Notes under the pieces: model-generated
The model's input: the letters and a program-made list of their open reading frames with translations, nothing else
Told to the model about the DNA's origin: nothing
Database searches by the model: none
Translations under genes and position numbers: made by a program
In this document: positions 23,560-35,007 of the stretch, piece after piece
Numbering within the stretch: the stretch's first letter is position 1
Layout of the letters: every line of letters begins with the position of its first letter
Assembly (NCBI GenBank): GCA_936440205.1
Contig: OW387135.1
Coordinates: 29,180,792-29,244,791 of the forward strand
Reading direction: 5' to 3'
DNA: 64,000 bases
From: Lepidonotus clava
Taxonomy: Eukaryota; Annelida; Polychaeta; Phyllodocida; Polynoidae

Positions 23560-24690
23560 ACTCCACTACCACCCCACAACCACCCCACAACCACCCAACT
23601 ACCACCCCACAACCACCCCACAACCACCCCACAACCACCCAACTACCACCCCACAACCATCCCACAACCACCCCACAACCACCCCACAACCACCCCACAA
23701 CCACCCAACTACCACGTCACAACCAACCTACAACCACCCTACAACCACCCAACTACTACCCCACGACCACTCCACTACCACCCCACAACCACCCCACTAC
23801 CACCTCACGACCACCCCACTACCACCCCACTACCATCTCACAACCACCCCACTACCACCTCACAACTACCCCACAACCACTCCACTAACATCCTACAACC
23901 ACCCCACTACCACTCCACAACCACCCCACAACCACCCACAACCACCCCACAACCACCCCACTAACGCCCCACTACCACCCCACAACTACCTCACTACCAC
24001 CCCACAACCACCCCACAACCACCCCACTAACACCCCCACAACCACCCAACTACCACCCCACTACCACGTCACAACCAACCTACAACCACCCTACAACCAC
24101 CCAACTACTACCCCACGACCACTCCACTACCACCCCACTAACACCCCACAACCACCCTACTACCACCCCACTACCACGTCAAAACCAACCTACAACCACC
24201 CTACAACCACCCAACTACTACCCCACTACCACCCCACTACCACCTCACAACCACCCCACAACCACCACACTTCCATCCTTCAACCACCCCACCACCACCC
24301 CACTACCACCCCACTACCACCCCACAACTACCACCCCACAACTACCTCACTACCACCCCACAACCACCCCACTACCACCCCACTAACGCCCCACTAACGC
24401 CCCACTACAACCCCACAACTACCTCACTACCACCCCACAACCACCCCACTACCACCCCACTAGCGCCCCACTAACGCCCCACTACCACCCCAAACCACCC
24501 CACAGCCACCCCACTACCACCCCACAACCACCCCACTACCACCCCACTACCACCCCAAACAACCCCACAACCACCCAACTACCACCCCAAACCACCCCAC
24601 TACCACCCCAACACAAACTCATAACTACCCTACAACCAGCCTAGAACCAAACAAGAACCACCCTGAACCACCCTTGAAGCCCCTCAATTT
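23556..24690 (+). repeat. C-rich minisatellite, 11-12 bp unit (CCCCACAACCA / CCCCACTACCA)
   Basis: About 1.1 kb of CCCCACAACCA, CCCCACTACCA, CCCCACTAACG and CCCAACTACCA units, all C on the + strand. Longer segments (for example ACGTCACAACCAACCTACAA at about 23716, 24066 and, with one change, 24177) recur, so there is higher-order duplication. The frame across 23457-23888 (Pro/His/Thr/Asn/Gln repeats) is a by-product. Confidence 0.95.
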
Positions 24691-27600
24691 TACCCCCTTC
24701 CCACTTGTTTCAACAGGAATGTAAGAACCTACCTCTAAAATTTCAAGTTGATCATTTAAATATGGCCTGAGATATCAATTTTCAACAATCAAAAATGAAT
24801 AAAGAAATTTAGATTTGTAATCTATATAATTCATATCTAATAACAATTATAAAAAATATCATCAAACAGAGAAACATATGTTCCACTTTTGGTAAGCTAT
24901 CCTAAAGGATTTCACATTTTTCAAAATTGGAAGTGGAGGGGAGTCCCCCTCATACCCTGGAGTGGGCCATCCGACCTGACAAGGTCCAGCTGTTCACAAC
25001 ACCACAGGGGGTGGGGTGTAGGGGGAGACGGTCCCCGGCCGGGACGTTCAGAATGGGACTGAGGGGGGCCTGACTTGGGTCACCGATTTCTGGTCGACCC
25101 AGCCTCTGTGTGTGAGATGAATTAACGCTGATCGATACGATCCATAATACTGGTAAAAAATGTTTGAAAAATAGCGAATATATAACTAAGTGATAATAGA
25201 TACCATGGAAACAGGCATTTTAGTTCTGGTAAATATCCATAATGTTTGGCATAGTAAAATATGAATAGATTTGAAGATTATTTTACCATTTTCCAATGAA
25301 AATATTGATTGCAAGTGCAAGTAACTGTGGCAAACCTCCATGATGTTTAGCAGTGTAAACTATTACAAAACCAAGAAAATACACCTACGTAGCAATGAAA
25401 TCAGAACGAGTAAGTTAGAGAAACTCTCCTACCTAGCACTGTAAAATATCACTCAACTGACAGTAACTGTTAGATTAATTCAAAGGCGTATCCGCCCTTT
25501 GGACAGAAGGCAATAAGACTTCTTGCCCAAAGCAAGGACTCATTATTAATAGATCTTTGCCCAATGATTTTATTAATAGATCTTTCAAAGTTTCAATTAG
25601 CAATTTGTAACTGTAGTCTGTATAGTTTTCATTCTAAAAGGTATAAACCATTTGTTGGCCTTGTTAAAACTTGTCTGTTTTATTTTCTAAATCACCTGTT
25701 AACCTGAGTCACAACTTTCGATGGTTCCCGGCCTATAGCTACGCAGGATTTAAACAGCACAGGGCCTCAGGCCAGGAACCAGCTCAGCGCTGGTCTTTGT
25801 TTTGTCTGACAACCAGCCGATCCTGGTCACGTGTCATAACAGACGCCGTGAGTGACTTGTCATCAATACTGGCTGTGATATATCAAAATCAGTTGTTAAT
25901 AAATGTACTACTGACTCAAACAATGTGTTAGGAATTAACACAGACCCAGTGGGGTGTTCTCCTAATGCGTGCTACTTTTTGATAAATATGTGTATAATAT
26001 TTTCTTTTCTCCAGCAATTAATATTAATACATAACATGAAAATAAAGAAAACACTTATCAAATTGAATGGGCTTAATACAAACAATTACATTATTGTTCG
26101 GTCAATGTTACTCTTCCATTTACTTATCTATAAATTCAAATGTTCGTAGAACTGCGGGGTAGAACTATCCTAAACTAGCAGGGAGAGTTGCGTTGGCGAC
26201 AGGTGCTAAAGACCGTTCCATAAATAACAAATTATTGTCAGGTTTACTTATAAAACAGGCTTGTATCATTAAAAAAAACTTGACTTTCAGTTTCAGAAAG
26301 GAAGCAACAAAAAGGAAATTGGACTGTCTTAGATCACACTATCACCTCATTCGAGCTGGCCCTCGTGATATATCATATATTTCTTGTCTTCATATAGGAA
26401 GGTAGGATATATGTCGCCAGGAAGAATCTGAAGGAAGGTGGGTGGGGGAGGTGGGGGGGGGGGTATCGTTAAAGTCACTCTGTCCTGCATGCTGAATTCA
26501 TTTGATATATGAACAATATTTTCGAATATAGAAGATAATATTTATGAACAGCCATGTACATCTAAAAGTTGAAAGAATTATCTAGTCATTTATGTTTGTA
26601 CTGCATAACGACTCTGCCCTACTTTTACAGGCCCAACCTACTCCTATACTGCGCTCCGTTCTCTGAGGTACAAGAAATTGTGACTTGACTTTACCCCCCT
26701 TACCCACTACCCCCTAACTACTAGCTCAACGCACTTCTACCCCTCTCCTCGACCTCCTCCTGCAGCTCCTCCACGGCATCAGAGAAGCCGCGAAGTAAAC
26801 ACTCTTACAATGGGCGGGCAGCGTTCGGTTGCCTTCTCCGCCGGCCATTTGTTGATCCATTTTCCCCGAAGTACCGATGTACTCGGGGCCCAACCCGGCC
26901 TGTTTTCCACCCGTCTTTTTTATTTTTGTTTTTTCCCTGACTATACACAAACCGCCGAGAGGCCTACCGCCTCCAGACCTGCACGGGCTGGGTGGGGGAA
27001 GCTGGGCCCGCGGACCTCAGTCGTACCTCTCCCCTATAGCTCCGTCTTCGCCTCCTGTGTCTCTCCAGGCAGCCCCTCCTCTCCTCCGCGGCAGCCTCTG
27101 AACCTCTGCACCCAAAATGTTGCAATCCACCATAACCCTATTTGTTTTTTTGATACATTTTCAAATTTATCCTGCGATACTATGCTTATCCAAAATAACC
27201 CTGAGTAAATATTCTAAAATGTTTCATTAGTATCATATTTTCGGCAATATAATTATACACATGTAGTGTGTGGATAGGTTGGTGAGAGGCCCCCGTGTTG
27301 AAAGGGTTAAGGAATCACCTGACCCCTGCTCCTGGAGTCGGCCTCTGGTCGTTCACCAAGGAGCCGCCCGGAGGGGAGCTTTCATCTGCCGGTGCTATTA
27401 CATGAATCAACTGCCACCCATGTAAAACGGGATCCCCCTCCTGCTCATCTTCTCCACGAGGGGCCGGTCCCAGAGATCGACGGGAGGATCGTGAAGTGAT
27501 AGGGCAAAGATAACCGAGTCTACGGCGTACGCATAATGAATTCTCAATGTTAACATCACTTGAGGTGGATTCATCTTAGTTTGGTTGAAGTTTATGATAT

Positions 27601-28198
27601 TGTTGTTATAAAGGATATTGTAAGTGAAAAAGAATTCGGTAGTCCTATTTGTTAAGAATCAACCTGGAAATATGAATAGATTACTCCAGCAATCCAAATA
27701 ATCTAGAAATTAGGAAATGCATAGGTCACTATAATTTTGCCTACAGATTGTTTTGATGAGATTTCATATCATAAATATCATACCGATGAACTATGAAATC
27801 AAAGGCTATTACAGGCCAAACGATTGCAATTCGTATAATGTGTATCGCAAATCTGCAGCATAAGTACACCGAAAACAGTGGTCTCAATCTACAACTTTAA
27901 CTTTCCGGATTCAAGGTAGGGCGGTCAGGGGGGAGGGGCGCAGAGGACGCACCCTGGAGGAGAGGGGTACGGGGCCGGATGCCAGAACCCACACTGTGTG
28001 TTGCTACTTTGAGAGGCGCAGCGATCCCGCCCACGGCCTACCTACCGTCTCTGAGCCCCGAGTCTTACCTACAGCCACTCAACCCTACCCCTACCTACAG
28101 AGAGGTGTGTTGGTCGACAGCCGTCAAGGGGCTACAGAAAAGTGCCGGGCTCCGTAATCCGAATATGTTTCACAGAAAATAACCCACCTGAGTTCAGC
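24691..28198. other. Non-coding DNA with GC-rich patches, no gene seen
   Basis: GC-rich patches lie at 24930-25115, 25720-25860 and 26700-27110 (the last CpG-rich), and 27280-27530. ORFs across 26726-27208 on both strands shadow the CpG-rich patch and match nothing I know. A G run is at 26435-26463. Confidence 0.4.
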
Positions 28199-28500
28199 CT
28201 AAAAAAAGTTGTGTTGAGGTAGTCCGACCGACCTCAAATTTGCCCGTCCTTATTTTTGTTTAATATAAACTTTTTCTAAACAAATAAAATTTATGGTCTC
28301 AGACAACGTGTTTCATATGATGAACATTGTTTTGGCTCTGGGGCTAAAGTGTTGGGAGGGGGAGGGGATGTGGGTAAATTCGTAATTTTCTACATGAAAC
28401 GAGTGAATAATGATGGTGAAATTAATTTCTTAAAACCCAACCTACCTTCCCTATTTCTTTTTACTATCGTTACCTGAACACAATTTTGTTTTCTCCTTTT
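28199..28500. mobile_element. MITE, GTTGTGTTCAGGT family, copy 1
   Basis: The left end AAAAAAAGTTGTGTTGAGGT and right end ACCTGAACACAATTTTGTTT are inverted repeats. The same ends delimit 50055-50402. No ORF. Confidence 0.7.
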
Positions 28501-30725
28501 TTAATGGTAAGGTATGACTCGACTAGACTCGACTTAACATACAAACCAAGAGACATTTCGTGGTAGAATAAATGCGTCATATATTTCGAGTTTTATGTTG
28601 AATGTATTACAATCAATTAGAAGTACAAATATCACGTTCATCAGTCTGATGCTCCACTTGACTTTGTCCGTCTCACTCGCCGACTGTCATATTTCGGTAA
28701 TGTTATAGGTTTGTGACCTGTTAGAGTCTGACTTCACGTTGTGACTCGCTATGACTCACTAGTAAAACAAAAACACCAGCAACGAGGACGAAAAGGATAA
28801 ACACCACAAAAAAAGTCGAGCAGTTTATCTCCACCCAAATCCCTATGACGACCAGATTTCTGAGGGTGTGGGTTTATCGGGGGGATAACGCCTTGGGGTG
28901 GAGATGAGGCCGCCCTGGAGGAGGTGGGGTGGTGCCTCGGTTCTGTCACTCACCCCCCCCCCCCCAGCTCCCAACGACCTCCCACTACTCAAAGACTGGG
29001 AACGGATGCGGACACCCCACAAGTACACACTATTTGACCTTTACTTTCCCCTGCCACTAATCAAATGTATTAACTCTCCTTCTGGGATATGATTTGAATA
29101 CTCCTTTAAAAAAAATAATTAAAAGTCAGATAGAGGGTGGGTGTGTGATATGTGCCAACCGGGGGTGGGGATGGGATGGGCGAGTTCATGTACTACGTTG
29201 CTAGAAAAGGATTTTCATCACTCGATCAGGTGTTTGCCAAATTTATCCAGAGATAATTGGTCTAGATTAAGCATCCTAGTGCATATTGATTTTGGTTGTT
29301 ATAAGTGCGATAATTATCTATCAATTAATAATAATTCAATATATTTTCCATCGTAATAAACATTTCTTTTAGGCAATCCACAATTATACCACTCAATAAA
29401 TAATACATTTAATAATGTTAGTTGATATTAATAAGTTAATTGCCGCCTGATTAACAAGTATGATTCCCCAAATTACTGTTCATGATGTACACACTATGTC
29501 AATGTATTTTCATCCGCAATTTGTAGTCATTAGCACTATACCGTGAGCTAGCTTCATATGTGAGAAAAAATACGTCACAGAATGAAGCCAGTAATTCTCA
29601 TAGAAATTCGATGCACCTTAGCAGAAAAGAGCCGAGTATCGGCGGCAAGTTTAGCATCAGCTTTAGACTCTGGGTAAGGCGTGTGGACGTACGAGTATTA
29701 TGGGGTTCAGAACTAGGTCAGGTAAGGGTGGGCTGGAGTTCTCCGCTTCAGTCTCACTACGTCACCTCTACCCTAAACCGCCTGGTTCTAGGCTCTAATC
29801 TTTTTGGTGTATTATCCCCAGAATATTGAGTTAACTGAGAAACGTATAGAATGGCTCGAAATCACTTGACAATTATGAAACATAAATTTCTCCTGAAAAA
29901 AGTTTGATCTGATCACCGGTATCAAGGCTCTTCTCAAATCATATTAGAGTCCGAACTCATTCGGCATTTACTATTTAATAAAGTATCATATCTGTAGGGG
30001 AGACAACAGTTGTTGATAATGCTGAAGATCAAAGTACTTGGCATAACTTGGTCGAGCTGGAACTGGAATTGAAATCATACGAGTACAATCTACTTCTGAA
30101 TGGTCACAATGTTCCAAAAAGTTTAAAACCAATACCTGAATTCCTAATATCAGGGTCGCCACTCAAATTTCATTTTCAACATCACTGTGTTTTCCCTGAG
30201 TTCCCTCTCTCACGGCAATTTTTCCCTGTGTCATAGCCATCAAGATGTTCACATTTGAAAGCCTTCATGAAAAAAAAATTGGACAACCGAACAACAATAA
30301 TGTCAAATCCTTACTATTTTGAGAATCAGGAATTTCCAAACCTGGCCAATTGAAATCCCTTGTGTTTTCTCTGCGTTTTGGTAAATGAAATTCCCTGTAT
30401 TTTGGTAAAATTTGCATAAATTCCCTGTTTTTTTGCATGTCAAGGAATTTTATTCCATTTTGGATGTCTTCCCTGTGCCGTGAGGACTCTGTAATATGTA
30501 TCTACCGGGTTAGGTTTTGTTTTTAAAGGACAAACAACAATAGCTCTTTCACGACAATGTCCTGGCAACCAAACCTCCCCTCTGACAGGGGTAATCATAA
30601 TAATAGCTTTATTACAGTTGTCTTTTCTTTTTGTGGGCAAAGACCTGACCACATGAATCATAAGACTTACTGATGTGGTGACTAACCCTAGCATTACTTC
30701 ATTCCCCCCTACCTGCCAGCTCAAT
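28501..30725. other. Non-coding DNA; GC-rich patch 28840-28990
   Basis: A C13 run is at about 28953-28965. At 30150-30480, TTCCCTG recurs several times (GTTTTCCCTGAGTTCCCT, ATTCCCTGTTTTTTTGC), suggesting a degenerate repeat whose ends I cannot fix. No coding exon supported. Confidence 0.35.
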
Positions 30726-31085
30726 TATGCGGGCCTAGCCGCCGCCTACTAATTAGGCCGACATCAAAGCCTAATTACACAAATCCTCTCACAGTTTTCC
30801 GCAAATACAAAACCCAGCCCCTGCCTAAATGCAATCAATTGAAGTGGGTATTAGCAAACATTGGGTTACACCACCGACTCAACCGGTCCCTCCTCATCTC
30901 AGTAGGCCTCCTGTGTGATACCCCCCACTCAAGCCTTGTTTCATACAATAAACATTTACCAGGCATTAGTCCCCAAATTGCCTAGAATAAATATTCCGTA
31001 ATTACTCGACTAATTGCTTGCATCCTAATTGATTTTTGCCAAGAGTAATTGCAATCAATCTAATTGATTTAGTAGATCTATTTAG
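30726..31085. promoter_or_regulatory. Dense homeodomain-type (TAATTR/ATCAAT) site cluster, candidate enhancer
   Basis: Within about 350 bp there are ACTAATTAGG (30748), CCTAATTACA (30771), GCAATCAATTGA (30831), GTAATTACTCGACTAATTGC (31000-31019), CCTAATTGATTT (31024) and GAGTAATTGCAATCAATCTA followed by ATTGATTTAG (31044-31073). Such density is well above what the local AT content would give. TAATTR is the known core of many homeodomain factors. Enhancer role is inferred. Confidence 0.5.
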
Positions 31086-34000
31086 CATCGGGTACGGGTA
31101 TATAGGTTTAGGCAGAAGATTGACCGGTGTCACGGAGATCTATTCGGTATGGTATGAGCTGATGAGATAAGGGATTCGTATCAGAAATATATAGCATGGC
31201 AAAAATTGTGCGTTCTTTGTTAATTTTTACTGTCAATGTCAAAAAGTCAACACAGTTTTCCTTGAAATCTAAGTGCTATATAAATTAAACATTCGATCTT
31301 AGACAAACATTATATATTTCTATGATATAATTATAAGCATTTGCACATTCATGTCTTTTGAAAAAATGTGCATTTTCATAAGAAATGCACATATTGCATG
31401 CTGCCCGTGTCTAATCGTATCTCTGTGGAAAAATGGAGATGTTGGGAATATACACAGTCCCAGGTAGTGGTTTAACATAGAAGCTTTATGATAATCAGTG
31501 CTCCTGGTGCCGTCACCTGGGTTGCCCACGACCCACAGGTAGGTAGGTCAGTGGTGGGTGTACCGGGTGGCCCCTGTATCCCCCTGTGCCTCCGGCCGCC
31601 ACCCCACCACCCCAATATGAGAACCACCTACCTGTATATACACGACAGGTAATTAGATTGTGAGTCATAAAGTGTCTCAGAGCAGTGGTCAGGGCTGGAC
31701 TGGGGGAGCAGGGTTAGGCTGGGATATAGGGGTGAGGTTGGGGTATTAAGGGGGTGGGTGGAAACAGGGGGTGTTGGCAGGGCAGGGTGATTTGCAAGGC
31801 ACGACTTCAGCCTGGTGCCTGACCGCTAACAAAAAGACACGATGTTTATCTCCCTGCTTTAACAACTGTTCAGCCGAGCCGTGAGTGCCTCTCTTTGTCG
31901 GCTGTCAACAATAGGAAACACAATACACATAATTCTACATTACCACAGTCTGCCTTGTACTAGTGGCCCTACACTGGCTGTGTCCCTGCACAAATTACTA
32001 CAATTTAACGTTCATTAAAGGATGGGAGGTGTAATTATCAACATGCATCGTGCAGTAGGGACAGCCATAAGCTTAAAATGCGTTTACTGTGAACAGTAGA
32101 GTCGTGTTCCACTGAGCTTGTTTTGGTGGAGTCTTATAGAGGACAAGGTCTTTTTTTTTTGGCGATTTAGATTTAGGTCTAGGTCATCATTACGTCAGCT
32201 GTTTAGACTGGAGTTCACTGGGAACTAGAAACATAAACAACTCTTGTCACGGCAAGGGTGTCTGTCCTATACAATAGCTAAGGCCACTATGAAGTATAGA
32301 AAATGCTTGGCTATATATGCAATAATAACAGCACTTATATTACATACTCTGATATAATATTAATGGCTCCTTCTAAGCCCAAGACTAGAAGTGTGTTGGA
32401 ATATGTAGGCGTGCTCCAATCTACATGTATACTGCGTGGAGTTTCATTGGCTGAGCTGTCACATCTGTCAAATATCTAGACTGCACACACTCTAACATAG
32501 AGAACCTAGATTACCTTATATATACCTCAAAATAATAAAATCAAACATGTATAAAACAACGTAATATCTATACGTCTAACGCTCCCAAATCAGGAGGGAA
32601 CTTTGGCAATAGAACGACGATATACCACTACAACATACATAAGGCTGGGAGCAGTACTCTACCACTACCAGTAGTACCGCTACCAGGGTCCGGCTGGTAG
32701 GGACTGGAAGGGCAGCCAACTGGGGGCGAGCGCGTGAAGCCAGACCAAAACATCTGGTTTTCACCCCTTTACAGGCGCGGATACCACTCCAAAAGTACTT
32801 GAACGGCAAGGCAAGACAATCAAGAAAGAGTAGACAACTTACGGTCACCGATCCATAGGGGGATTTGGTAAAAAGCCCGCGTAAATCACTGTGTATTAGC
32901 CAGCACTTCTGCCTCGTACTAACCCAAACAAAAATCCAACATGGCCTCCGATGGTGCTGGCACCTAGTGGGAGTTTGGCAAGTGACACCGTTGGATAGTG
33001 GGGAAGTGGGACAGGCTTAGACTTTCTGGGCTGAGTCATCCCACCTTACTTACCACAATGAGAAATACGCAGTGTTACACCTGAGCTCCAGGCTCAGGTA
33101 GATCTATGGACCAAGTGCACTTTTTCCCAGCTCCTTCAGGGTGAGATATAGGTCTAGATTAAGAAGTACACGATCTATACAGACTCTCATCTCAGAAATT
33201 AAAACATCTACAAGAATAATCATAACATGCACTAATAAGATAAAGATGGCATTAGAGGTTATGGATCTCACTGTGAGCTTGGAAATGATTAAGTCTGGAT
33301 CGATATCATTCATTTCAGAATAGAGTATTGGTTGGTGTCTCTAGATCTTATACTGAGTCTAGAACTAGATCTATTATGCAATGTACCGTATAATGTGAGC
33401 CTGCTAATGTATCCAAGATCATAAACAAGAATACATGACTAGACCGCGATCCTTCTAGATCAATATTATGCCTCTATTGCTGAATCATTACGTGAATTAT
33501 ATGACCGGGGAGAGTCCATGTACATTAGAAAATCATATATAGAGTCTACAGACGATATTCCTGTAGAGTCTAGACCTAGATCTAGTTTGCTTCAGTTGTG
33601 TAACCTCCTTGTTTGTGTTAAATATAGAGCAGGGTATTTGCCCACAAGTCTCCCATTAATTATGAAAGCATTAAGAGGGACATAATATTTTAAAATAACG
33701 TACGTTTCTCTTATTTTACAAATCAGTGCGTCATGCCCAGGGATGGGTTGTACAATTTAGGAAATACATGTAGACCCTCTACTTCGTTTTTTGACCAAGT
33801 AATTAAATGAAGACCCCAGATTTGAACTTGAAGGAAAGGTATTGAGGGCATGGAACTAGTTACTTACAATGTCAATCACTATCTAGATTTAATCCTGTTC
33901 AATGCAATCGGCACGACCCTAGGTGTCATACTGTAATACAGGCCAATAACTGTTAGATCTACATTTAGACCCGTTATATCATTTTAAGAGAAGCTGTTAA

Positions 34001-34792
34001 CTAACGTAACGGTAGGAGGAAGGCTGTTCCAATCCCACTTGGGATGGTTGATAAATAGCTAACAATAGAACCCATGCAACTTATTAGTATAAGTCAAATA
34101 AAGGCATCTGGGGTACAATGCACATATAGATCTAAGACCCTAGTGTATTAGAGAATCACGCACACTGACGCGTTTCAACTGTCTCCCTGTTGACATATCG
34201 GGCACTTTAGTAGAAGGCCGGGCAAAGAAGGCAGGGAGGTCGACCTCTTTAACAATGCCTTGGCAACAGCCTCAGAACTCACGCCTGGACGTGTGACGTC
34301 ACTGGAGCATGACATCACGAGGCGTGACCGCTGTCTCAGGGGCTAAAGTCAAGCTGAGGACAGCCGACCTGGGCACCCCTCTAGGTACACTCCTTAACTG
34401 GGGATGGAGGAGGGGGAGGACTTAAGGGGGTGCATGCCCACCTGTTCACACCTGATTACCAGGGTTACACGCCCTCTGATCTGTCCGACAATAACACTGC
34501 GGGAGTATGGGAAAACCAGGTGTGAGAGATCAGCGGTCTCCGAGTGGATCACCTGGGGACGGGCAGTACTGTAGGGCTCCCACCTGGGCCGGATTTAAGG
34601 GCATAGACTTAGGAACGTCATTAAGAACAAAAAGCCGTTATCTGTTAATCCCCAAACCATCTGTCACAACACCTCTACACCATATACATATACATATATA
34701 TGCCTTTTCAAACCATTATATCTATATGTACCCTTTTAAACACATAGGCCTAGTTCTGTGTAATATTATGTGTATAGGTTCCTAGGCCCATA
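31086..34792. other. Non-coding DNA with several regulatory-looking patches
   Basis: 31500-31665 is unique and rich in CAGGTA/CACCTA-type E-boxes (GGTAGGTAGG, CACCTACCTG, ACAGGTAATTAG). 33130-33620 is rich in the palindrome TCTAGA/AGATCT. 34190-34620 is GC-rich and contains a full CRE, GTGACGTCAC, around 34293-34302. No exon or repeat element could be bounded. Confidence 0.4.
34294..34301. promoter_or_regulatory. Full cAMP-response element TGACGTCA
   Basis: The 8-bp palindrome matches the CREB/ATF consensus. TGACATCA lies 17 bp downstream. No gene start is visible nearby. Confidence 0.4.
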
Positions 34793-35007
34793 TCTTCATA
34801 ACTAGTTTAGCTGATCAGGGAAAATTTGATCAGTGTCTCATGATCAGAAATTCTGTCTATCATGAATAAATTTTACACCTAATAATTCCTCTTTGGCACT
34901 ATTTTGCAATAACACTATACATTTTGGTAAAAGCCAAATCACTGATCATAGGACCCTAATCAAATTTTCCCTTATCAGCTAAATTAGTTACGAAGATATG
35001 GGCCCTA
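34793..35007. mobile_element. MITE, CCATATCTTCGTAACT family, copy 1 (215 bp)
   Basis: The left arm TAGGCCCATATCTTCATAAC continues about 50 bp to AAATTTGATCAGTG. It is mirrored with few mismatches by the right arm ending GATATGGGCCCTA at 35007. A diverged relative is at 62404-62640. Confidence 0.88.

Noticed and set aside
23457-23888. 143-codon Pro/His/Thr-rich frame
   Set aside because: Translation of the C-rich minisatellite; no start context, no domain, begins in a MITE end.
26726-27208. Open frames on both strands in a CpG-rich patch
   Set aside because: GC-rich composition keeps several frames open at once; no family resemblance or splice pattern.
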